DNA of 64,000 nucleotides. It comes from Branchiostoma floridae (Eukaryota > Chordata > Leptocardii > Amphioxiformes > Branchiostomatidae). The translations under genes were made by a program, and so were the position numbers. Shown here piece after piece: positions 45,801 to 57,800 of this stretch (positions are counted from its first letter, which is position 1; every line of letters begins with the position of its first letter). The notes under the pieces are model-generated. The model made no database searches. It saw only the letters and a program-made list of their open reading frames with translations, and was not told the DNA's origin. The DNA is taken from positions 17,811,747 to 17,875,746 of the forward strand of contig NC_049992.1 in NCBI RefSeq assembly GCF_000003815.2, in the 5' to 3' direction.

Positions 45801-48800
45801 GAGGAAATTTAGGGATGCTTTCTCTGTATTTGAATGTCAGCTTCCCATAATCACCACTCTTGCTTGCAGTAAAACGCTTAATCACCACTCTTGCTTGCAG
45901 TAAAACGCTAACAACAAGTTTTGAAAAAAAAAGTTTGGACGAAGATGGCACCGCAAAGTATGATAAATTTCCGAACGTGCCTTCGTAAGACTTTGCTGCA
46001 GCAATGGGCCATTTTGATTTCTTGGCGCAGTATGGACGTTCCCAAGGGTGCTTTAGAATCCATTTTCCTTGTAACTAGCTGTCACAAAATGAAATATAAA
46101 TCTTCAGAATATCCAGAAAACTACTGGAGAAACAGAGACAACGAAGAAGACATATGGTAACGTAAAGGAGAATGACGGAGACTTCCTGGAAAAGAACCAA
46201 CAATAATCTAGGACCGGTACCTGGAAAAGATGGACCTCAGCTGAAATGATACCTAAAGTAGTAGAGATTGAACAAGAAGTATGGTCCGAAAGATACTTTT
46301 ACTGTCCAGAACTGAGTGCTAGTGGTATGGTGGACTTCTGTTGGAGATTTACCTCCCTTAAACACTGTGGCGTCGGGCGTGGCGCAACTGTTAGAGCGTT
46401 CGGTTCGAAATCTATACGTCCCGAGTTCGATCCCCGCCGTACTCCCGACGTTGTGCCCTTGCCTTGGGAAAGGCACTTTACCCGACCTTGCTCACTTCAC
46501 CCAGGTGTAAAAATGGGTACTTGAATTCGGTCGGGGAGATAAAAGACTACCTTGAAGTTCTGTCTGTATACCGTGTATGTGGTACTGTTAATATGAGTTA
46601 CAAAACTTGAGTGCAGTGCCACATTGTCCTCGTCTGACTTTGACTTTACTTCAAGTTGATTAATGCTGAAAAGTAGCTCGCACCAATTGCAAAGCTCTCT
46701 AACCTGGAATCCAGGCTACCATGGATTGGCCAGGCTACCTTCGGGACAGGAGGGTCTTTCCACCGCCGGGGTAATATTTCACACCCGGTATGAGTTTTGC
46801 ACGGTGGGAGTTAATTTTGCCATCCACCGTCCCCAGTTGTGGCCTATTAACTCCCACTGGGAAAAGTCCTACCGGGAAAATGCTACCGGGTGTGAATGAT
46901 TACACCGGCGGCTGAGAGCTGCACTGGCCCCGTAGAAAGCCTACACTAACTACGGTAGGCCCAGATCTGGATAGGCCGTGCCACAACTAGACTGGATTCC
47001 AGGTTAAAAGCTCTCTAGCCGTACCTATTAGCATTTTCTTGCCGTGTGCGTTAACTAAGCCCACATGACGCCTGTCTAAGTCTCTTGTCAAATACTGCCA
47101 GGCGTTCGTTTAATCAGACACGCCTATATTCTTCACAAGATTAGCAAAGCGACACCGTCTTCACTGCTTCTAATCTGTATGCAATACAGACTGACATATT
47201 GAGGGATGTCCCTGTAGATCAACTAGTAGCTCACAATTTACTAATCTGTGTGCAATACAGACTGGCGTATTGAGGGATGTCCCTGTGGCTCAACTAGTAG
47301 CTCACAATTTACTAGTTCTAATCTGTTTGTAATACAGACTGACGTATTGAGGGATGTCCCTGTAGCTCAACTAGTAGCTCACAATTTACTAGTTCTAATC
47401 TGTATGCAATACAGACTGACGTATTGAGGGATGTCCCTGTAGCTCAACTAGTAGCTCACAATTTACTACTTCTAAACTGTTTGCAATACAGACTGGCGTA
47501 TTGAGGGATGTGCCTGTAGCTCAACTAGTAGCTCACAATTTACTCGTTCTAATCTGTTTACAATACAGACTGACGTATTGAGGGATGTCCCTGTAGCTCA
47601 ACTAGTAGCTCACAATTCACTAGTTCTAATCTGTATGCAATACAGACTGACGTATTGAGGGATGTCCCTGTAGCCCAACTAGTAGCTCACAATTTACTAA
47701 TCTGTTTGTAATACAGACTGACGTATTGAGGGATGTCCCTGTAGCTCAACTAGTAGCTCATAGTTAACTAGTTCTAATCTGTTTTCAATACTGACTGACA
47801 TATTGAGGGATGTCCCTGTAGCTCAACTAGTAGCTCATAATTTATAGTTCTAATCTGTTTACAGTACAGACTGACATATTAAGGGATGTCCCTGTAGCTC
47901 AACTACATGTAGTAGCTCACAATTTACTACTTCTAATCTGTTTGTAATACAGACTGACGTATTGAGGGATGTCCCTGTAGCTCAACTAGTAGCTCATAAT
48001 TTATAGTTCTAATCTGTTTGCAATACTGACTGACATATTGAGGGATGTCCCTGTAGCTCAACTAGTAGCTCATAATTTATAGTTCTAATCTGTTTACAGT
48101 ACAGACTGACATATTGAGGGATGTCCCTGTAGCTCAACTAGTAGCTCACAATTTACTAGTTCTAATCTGTTTGCAATAAAGAATAGCGTATTGAGGAATG
48201 TCCCTGTAGCTCAACTAGTAGCTCACAATTTACTAGTTCTAATCTGTATGCAACACAGTCTGACGTATTGAGGGATGTCCCTATATAGCCCAACTAGTAG
48301 CTCATAGTTTACTAGTTCTAATCTGTTTACAATACAGACTGACGTATTGAGGGATGTCCCTGTAGCTCAACTAGTAGCTCACAATTTACTAGTTCTAATC
48401 TGTATGCAATACAGACTGACGTATTGAGGGATGTCCCTGTAGCTCAACTAGTAGCTCACAATTTACTAGTTCTAATCTGTATGCAATACAGACTGACGTA
48501 TTGAGGGATGTCCCTGTAGCTCAACTAGTAGCTCACAATTTACTACTTCTAATCTGTATGCAATACAGACTGACATATTGAGGGATCTCCCTGTAGCTCA
48601 ACTACATGTAGTAGCTCACAATTTACTAGTTCTAATCTGTATGCAATACAGACTGACGTATTGAGGGATGTCCCTGTAGCTCAACTAGTAGCTCACAATT
48701 TACTACTTCTAATTTGTTTGCAATAAAGACTGACGTATTGAGGGATGTTCCTGTAGCTCAACTAGTAGCTCACAGTTGAGCTCTTGGTTCGTGAAAGACT

Positions 48801-51800
48801 GTGGTTCAATCCTGGGTATGGCATCTTGGTTGGGACAGCACCCGTCTTTCGGAGGGGGACTTGAAATGGGGACCACGTATTGATAAGGTGCCTCGGTCGA
48901 GTTAACCCTCAAACCACCGTAGCTTTTTTGTGACGTAGATTACCGTATGGGGTCAAAACTGACCCCAAAACGTTTTGTACAAATACAGTTTTTTGTGTGA
49001 ATCTTTTTGTGATTTGTATATATGTATAGTTTCATTAATCTGTTTGGGGCAGTCTGACATGATTAGGTGAGAATACTTCTAGCTCATTATCATAATTTAT
49101 GCAAAAGATCATGAGGACCACATTTTGCACCAACGCTATTCAGACCGGGAAGGAGGTTTTTGATGCCTGTACCAGCTTCAATGCCATATAGCGCCTGAAT
49201 GGCTTATGCTAGGGGCACCAAACTTGGGATTTTTTTAGAAAATGTTGATAGCAAACATTTTCAGTGATCAAAGTATGTTCATCATTTTTTATGTTGCCAT
49301 GGCAACGGAATTCTGACAGACATATTTATTACGAAATTTTCAAATTTTGTACTAAACATTTAAGTTTTAACGTTTTCTTGGCAAATAACAATTGTTTATC
49401 ACATCTTATTAAATTCAACATAAATTTCAGGACTCAATATTCGTAATTTATGCTAATTTGATGACGTCATCAGTCAAAATCAAAGATGGCGGCCGATATT
49501 ACCTAGATGACATCATAATGTCGTCATATGACATGATAATGGAACAAAAGTTGCTACAATAACTTTTGCTTACATGTACATCATTTTCTGAAAATTTCGT
49601 GATCCTACAATAAGTAGTTTAGGTGTGGGTCGCAAAAGTTTGTTTAAAAAAATGCTGGGGTCAGTTTTGACCCCACTGGACCATGCATAAACTTTCGAGG
49701 AAAACTTAATCAACAATAAGTCAATCTCGGCAAAAACGTATAAGAAGTTATAGGACAGATATACAAACAAACTCCTGAAAGGAAATTTGTTTTCGACCAG
49801 AAATGACATAATGGCACACATTGATATACGCCTGGGGTCAGTTTTGACCCCATACGGTGGTTTGAGGGTTAAAGGAGACGGGGTTTATATACCTATGATA
49901 CAGCAATGTTTTTTACTTGCTACTTACTATGCACTATGCTCTGTTTTATATTTCTATCGGTAGGGGGGTCGACTCACGCACATGTGTTTTTTCATGTAAG
50001 TATACTATTATACTATCATCTAATTATTATAGTCCTATCTACTATATTGTTTTTAATATTTGCATAAGTGGTGGTGCTAAAATAAGTTGATTACATCTTG
50101 AGTCCTTTAATTGTATCTTTATTTGTATCCGACAACTTTATTTGTATTCTTTCATGTATTTTTTCAATAAGCAAACAGGCACGCCAAGCTAAAGTTCTGA
50201 ACGAAATGCGTACGTACCGGTAGACACTCTTGATTTAAAACGGTGTCAAAAATGATACATACAGGTTATTTCTGTGGTACAGCCGAGTCCTTTTATTCAT
50301 ATCAAGTTGTCAATCAATCACTTTAGGTTGATTGCCGTCGCTATTTGTCGGGTCGCGTGACATTTCTTCGCATGGACCTTTTCCGGCTAGAAAGATATAA
50401 ATTGTCCAAAAGATGGGAAAAACTTGACCATTCTACTTTGAAAGCATTGGTTTTCAAAGTGCTTTAAGGTGAATGATATCAAAGTGCTTTGATTCATTAC
50501 CAAATGATGTATATGTATATAGCCACAGAACCGTTGTTGAAGAATCATATTACCGAAAATTGGTGCAAAATAATTTTTCCGAAAATGGCGGAGGCAAAAG
50601 TGTCGTACGGCGCAACAAAACATAATAGAGGATTCCCGAGGGCGTGCAAATCACTTAAGAAGGTGTTGGAAAATTGCAACTATTTAAACTACAATTGTCT
50701 CTAAACACGCACGCCTGTCGCCCGGCGCTCTCTATTCTGTCCTGTTGGATATCTCACATTGCTGTGGACGCCACAGATCTTTTTTCAGCTAAGAGCACAA
50801 CCCGCCGTACGTGCAATTTGTCCGTACGTTTTTTGAGGAGGCCACGTCAGCCATGTATTTCTGAAAACGTTCAGGCTGTACAGGGCACTGCCCGTATACG
50901 TACTGGCACGTACGGGGGGTGAATCCGCAGCCCGAAGGTACACAAAGTTTTGCCTGCACGTAAAGTTCTACAGCGTGTCTGCGTGCTCCAAAATCCATCG
51001 GATTCCCTACGAGTTCGTACGGAGGCGGTACTTACCACTTACGGATCCCAAATGATTGCCAACGTTTTGGCACGTAGACAGCACGTATTTGCACGTACGG
51101 CGGGATGTGCCCTTAGCATTACGAAAGAAAATGAGCATATCTAGAGATTGCAAACAATGCATGCATACATGGCGAACCCAGGCAGATTAGCTGATATTGG
51201 GTGCCAACACATACATACATTTACGCTTCTTATTTACACATAATCAACTCAAATGGTTAACGTAGTATACTTCAAATGACAGACAACAAGCTTAAGCCTA
51301 AAGACAAATCTTCTTGAGTAGGATATAAATTAGACTTGACACATAGGTTTGAAACGTGGTGGTCAGAGATCTAGTCTACATACAGGTAACGAATTAAGAT
51401 TGGAAGCTACAGTATAGATTGTTCTGAGTGGTTTAACTGGAGAACCGTTTTGTTTGCACATATATGTGTATAAGGGTTAATTAAGGGTTGTTCAATAAGA
51501 AGAGTAAGAGACGACATCTGCATCGGTGCATTTCTAACAAACACGGCATCAACCGAGACGGGGGCCGATACCAACTGCCTGGCACCTTTGACCCGTTGTG
51601 GACGTGACTCATTACTTTCATGTCACGTGACATGGGCTAATGGTCATTCCAACTTGAGAAGGCATTCCAACCGTGCCAATACTTTAATACTTTAAATATT
51701 CGTTGTCATCTTCCGTCGCTTACTTTTGAGCCAAATTGGGGACGATGGAGCTCATCATTTAATAATTACCGTTAATTAAGCTTCAATTGTGTTTCAACAA

Positions 51801-54800
51801 TTGTGTTGTAAACACGGACTGTGCATATTGTAATCCTTAAAACTTTCAAGTCCATTTGTGAAACAGACGCCATATTCTTTTTCATTTTCCGTTGACTTCT
51901 TTTGAGTCATATTGCAGACGATGGGGCTCATGATTTAACAATAACCGTGAAGTCAACTTCACTTTATCTGTTCTGAAGAGTTTTGAACACAGCCTGGGGA
52001 AAATGCAGACTAGCAAAGGCGAGAACGCCCACGGGATGTAGAGTCTGGTGTCAAGTCAACTATATGCCACTTCCAAATATTTGCTGCCGCACTACGTATG
52101 GGTTTCCAGCATACCCGAGGGAAGATAAGTACGTCACATTTATGAAGCCTGATAACTTTCAAAGAGAAGTCTGAGATGATTTAGGGGAAGGGTCTCGCTG
52201 TGGACATTACCCCTAAAACAAGTCCGACTGTGGACTAATCCTAGCCCCAAACCTACTAAAGTAACTCAACGCACACGAACTACCCGTGGAGCAGAAATCT
52301 GGCGGGGCAGAAATTTGACGCAACACCGGGCGCAACAATGATTACCCCTGCCGGCGGTGAGATAGATGAATCGTGACACCGTGTGTGTCACCCGTAGCAC
52401 CCGTGTGGGCAGCACTGATGTATGAAACTTGTCATAACCATCAGCACGAGCGCTTCAGCTCTGGCAGGAGTTTCACGGGTGATTTCATCTGTAAGAGGCG
52501 GGGAAATGACGGCCAGTAGCCGGTAATCCAGATATGTGTCAACTTGAAGCTTCACGCGAGTCGGCCGCGTTTTAGATAATGTCAGGACTGTCTAGAGATG
52601 GGGCCTGGAAATATATTATAAGAAAAAATCAAATCGTCTGCACAGCCACAAAAAAAGGACGCAATTTTCTTACTCTATGACCATTTCAATAAACGTCGAA
52701 ATGACGTCTTTCCAACCACTCCACCCAACAAGTGGGCAACTGACTGAAATTCGGTTTAACAGTAAGTGCCCTTCCCCTGATAACGTCCAGATAGCGAACC
52801 ACAATAAAGGACTGCAAAAAATTGATGATTCGTTATCTCGTTGTACATACGCGAAACCAAATTCGCTATATTACGAACTTTACTATTAACTAAACACATT
52901 TTATTTCCAGGTGTTTAATCAAACCAAAAGAATCAGTTTGTTTAGAGAAGCAACAAAGACATACTCCCCACTTCCCCACATTCACAGACGAACAGAAAGC
53001 CAATTTCCTCTTAAAATTACAAAATCCACAAATTGTAGAAAAGGCGGGGCTTTTCGTCTTCCTTTTCTTCCAAAAAGAAGTCAAACCCAAGTTTGTTTAG
53101 GAATAGCCATCACTAGTGTAAGTAATCTCTTTTTACAATAATATTTATCACTATCCATTGTCACATTTATGTTCCCTATATATGTTTCTACCACGTACAT
53201 ACAATTAGCCTAGCCTCCATAGCAGGCTCTCTGAGGCCTTTTTTGGGCTCATGATACACCTTTGCTGCCCATTTCTTTTTGTACTGGGTCGCTGATCGCT
53301 GGCCTTGTCTGACTGCCGGTGACCCAGTACAAAAAGAAATGGCCAGCAAAAGTGTATAATGAGCCCAAAAAGGCCTCAGAGAGCCTGCTATGGAGGCTAC
53401 AAGTAGCCCCCGGGCACGAACTTGCAAATAAACTTTAAAGTTATGTTGAAGATGTCTCGAGTAGATAGAAGAAGTTATTGTGTCTTATCGGGCATTTCCC
53501 CCAGATAGTACGATTTCTTCCTACATACAATCACCATTCCGATGTATCGGTTCAGTGAATACAGCCCATAACCCTAAACCCAAGGGAGTGCTCGAAACGT
53601 ACGCCATCGTGGTTGATGGCACTATCCAGTCTAAATAAGGAGCATCCTCGCCGTAAATTTAGGTCATGCCGATTTGATTATATGGATGACATTAACTGTG
53701 CATCCCAAAACTTATACGAAGTGTGCAAAGAAAGAAAATGTTTTTTTTTTGGGGGGGGGGGGGGAGTTGCCTTCATTCTGAAAGCTAAGCGGTCAGGAAT
53801 GTTGAAGACATGACTGAAGACATAGAACATGGCATACCGAACTATAAATTCCATATTTTTGGCATACATTTTCTTTAAGTGTGGCGACATATTCAACAAA
53901 AGATAGGAAAAAAACATAAATTCTGCTGCAGTATCAAGGTCACACACCAGAGGACCAATAATTGACCTTGACCTTCGTCTTTCCAGCCACTATCCCCATT
54001 GCAATTGTCATTACAATCCTTACAGAGGTTCTAAAGTTATGCTGACTAAAAATATCCACAAATACAAACACGCAGACAAACAGACAGACACAAACACACA
54101 CACACACACACAGACAAGGCAAAAACTACACCCCCATTTGTCATGGAGGCACTTGTTGTTTTAGATTATAAAACTACACATATGTATACACATAGTAGCA
54201 GAATTCTGTCCTGAGTATACTGTAGTAACTGTAGAGTTGTATATGAAAGCCTCCAATGATTGTAAGAAACTTATCCCATACTACAACTCCTGTATTGGTT
54301 AGTTAAGCTTTAGAACTGTAGTTATGTAGATGCCATACTTTGTACCTCGTACAATTGTTGTGCAATAAAGCTATTATTATCATAAAAAGCACGCCATGCA
54401 AAAGCCTGATGTTATAGCGTGTCCTAGAAAATACTGTACATGTGTACGAATCAGAATCGGAATGGCTTTATTTGCAGTGCTTGGATTCACCTCTACGACC
54501 TCTACATTACGTTCGTACACACCCTTAAAACAATACCTCCATTTTTTTCATGGAGGTAACAATGACATCACTACCGTGTGCACCATCTGTCAGTTCTACC
54601 GCTGATGTGGTCCGGTCAGCCGCCGGTGATGCAGTCATCGCCCCGGTGACTAACGCATCAATCGCGCGGTGGCTCCCTCGAGAAAAGGCGGCGAAAGTAA
54701 ATGGATTTTTAAAACATTACGTGTTCTTTTTCCATTGCCCTTTATGGGGCCTTTATGTTAAATCTATGTGTAATGGCATTAGCCCGGGTTTAAAATCCAA

Positions 54801-57800
54801 TATATGGGAGATCCCTGTAATCCCGTATATCGCTGATGTGGGCAATTTTTACCGTAAAATGGTGATATCGTCTGCTTGACGCCACCCGCCAACCAACCAT
54901 AGCGGAAAGTGTGTCGTCCTCAATACGAGTAGCCATTGTTGGGCAGACATATGTGCTTTTTTAGTGGGAAGACTCGACTGTCAAGCTATATAAAGCCGGG
55001 TTCACACTTGTGTATATATTCAAGTCCGTATGAGGTCCGTATGGAAGCTTAGCCTTTACCAGACTCCACATGTTGCTGGAAAAAAATAGAAATATTGCCA
55101 GATGATATGCCAAAGGAGTTAGCTGGGTCGCAAACCATAGTCCTCGGACAGCTAACTCCTCTGTCATGTCATGTATCTATATTTCTCCAATTTCTACTGT
55201 TTTTTCTACTGTGGAGCCTGGTAGAGGCCCAGAATTTCATACGGACCTCATACGGAATACATACGCACGTGTGAACCCGGCTTTATATCCCTCAAGGGTG
55301 GCGACCAAGCCCCGACCTAAAATTTAACGGAGCGCTCAGTATGAATTTCATAGATAAGAAGGGAAAGGCGAATCTTTTCAAGCCTTGAGTGTTTTGTTCT
55401 CCTTTTAGTCATATTTTCACACTTTGTGTGATATTCCCATTATGACATCATATATACATACAAATCCACTTTAGGATGCTATCGCCTTCTATTGAAATGG
55501 GAGCTTTAAGGTGGTGGAATCTCACTGCACTTGGGACAACGGTGCGGTACTGCGGGGTTTGAAAGAAAACTCAAAAGATTTCAGAGATATAGAACGAATT
55601 TTGTTACGTTTTGTGTATTCTGTTGCCCTCTAAAGTCATATTTTTACGTATTACACAATTTCTAAATTACAAAAAAATTAATATAAATAAAATAACGCAA
55701 CAGTGTCACAGTGAACGAACCCCGCAGTGCCGCAAAAGTACCCCAAGTGCAGTGAGATACCACCTTAAGAAACATCAAACGTTTTGAGCGCTTTTTACGG
55801 TATAACGTTATAACTCCTAGTAAACTCTTGCCATGACAAACGATGAATTACTTCCTGATTCTAACGATGAATATATTACTTCCTGATTCTATTTAGGAGG
55901 AGGAAAATGAAACTCCTCCGCACACATAGTTTGATAACCACCATCTGGAACGGTACAAAATATATAACGTCAATATGCATCTCTTCAAACCCCGTCCTAT
56001 AGATAGAACGTGAAGGATGCGATACTTTGACAAACCCCTTGGGAGCCATGACGAATGCTCTTATTACAAGTCATAGATTGAATCATAACTCAACTTCCCC
56101 ATTTTTTCGTGCGCCTTAATTTTTCAACGGGTAGAAATATCAAGTATTCTCCAAATAGCATAATTTGAGGTACGCTTCCCAAATTGCTTACGATAGAGAC
56201 GTATTGTTTTGTATTTTTGCCTTTGCGCAGAAAACTTTGGTCACCCACAGCACTAGTCCTAACATCTACCCGTGTGGCTAGTACACTTGATGGATCGGTA
56301 AAAAGATGGCATGTATAGAGAAGGGTAGTAACGATATTTTTACGCTTATTTGATTCACATACAGTACGTATATCTCAAAGCTCAGTATACCGCTGTGTAT
56401 GGCCATAATTTACGCAGTTCCGCCACTTTCCACCGCCAGGCGGTTTAAACGGCGTTTTATTTCCTAAATTCCGTCAGTTTGTCATGATTTAGCCGTATTT
56501 TATACACAGAGCGACTAAAGCGAGACCTTACTTGCGACGATTCAAAACTTTTGTGCACGTAACGATTTTTGGATCAGTTACGTATTCGCCGGCTACATAT
56601 CGGTGGTTATAGGTGGTATCTCACTGCACTTGGGGCACTGGTATGGCACTGCGGGGTTCGTTCACTGCAGCGCTGTTGTACCATTTTCGCCGATTTTTAA
56701 AAATAATCTAGTTAATAGGTAATACGTAACATTATGACTTAGAAGACAACTAAATACACAAAAAGTAAGAAAATTCTTTCTTTATGTCTCAAATTTACTC
56801 AGTAATCTCCGAACCCAGCAGTGCCGCACCGATGTCTCAAGTGTAGTGAGATACCGCCTACACGGCGCGGCGATCAGAAACTTGAGGATATTTCCGATGT
56901 CCGTTAAACCGTGCCTTCTTGAATAATAGCCCGGTTTATCTTTTATTCACCGTTTCTTGTGCGGTATCAGCCGCCTCTCAGAGTAGAGCAGAGCTGACAG
57001 TGACGTGCCCTTCTGATGACTCGAACTGATTTCATTTCGCAGCGTCTGCCTTTATTTATTTCCGCGCGCTTTCTGCTGCCCCTAGCGCCAAAACCACGCC
57101 CTCGTTTTATTGTAAAAATAAAGCCCCCCTCCCCCATGTTGATCTTGTTCACTGAGAGGCTTCACTAAGCGTAAAATGAAACATAAACTCCAGTCAGGCA
57201 TGTCCTTCGGTGATTACAAGCCGCGCTTAGTTTGACACAACCGCTGATGATAAATTCATGAATTATTCCAGCGAACAAATCTGGGCGATACGGTCAATAG
57301 AAAAGTCTTGTGAGACCTGCACTCGACAAGACGGCGATCGCACTACGACCCCTCTACGACCTAGATCAGATTTGTTTAACACTTGAGTATAATTGGAATT
57401 TCTTTAAAGATTTAATATGAAAATAGAATGCACTCAACGCGTAAAATTATCGTTTTTATCTTTGAAATTCTTAGCGGACTCTGTCAGATTCTCAGTCGTA
57501 CGGCGGTCGTAGTGGAGTCGGCGTAACAGCGAAATCGGATTTGTAATCGTGGTTCCGCTAGGGCCTCTTCTCTGTACAGGAATCGAAGACTGTGAGCTCC
57601 AAAGGTTGCGTTTTTCTATCCAGAAAAGTCTTATGTTCTTATCCAGAATCATTGATTCTGAAAAAGTCCACCTGTGTCCGATAATGTAAGCGGCAAAGCA
57701 CGCGACCACTGGTCCGTCCCGTCTCCCTTGTCTGGCTTCATGTCAAGTGGTATCTCACTGCACTTGGGGCACCTGTACGGCACTGCGGGGTTCGAAAGAT

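Noticed and set aside
46365-46450. True tRNA gene
   Set aside because: A- and B-boxes are present, but no complete clover-leaf can be formed and a SINE body follows that recurs at 36175.
47168-48748. CRISPR-like array
   Set aside because: The whole ~78-bp monomer is conserved with no unique spacers, the host is eukaryotic and the array ends in a SINE; it is a satellite.
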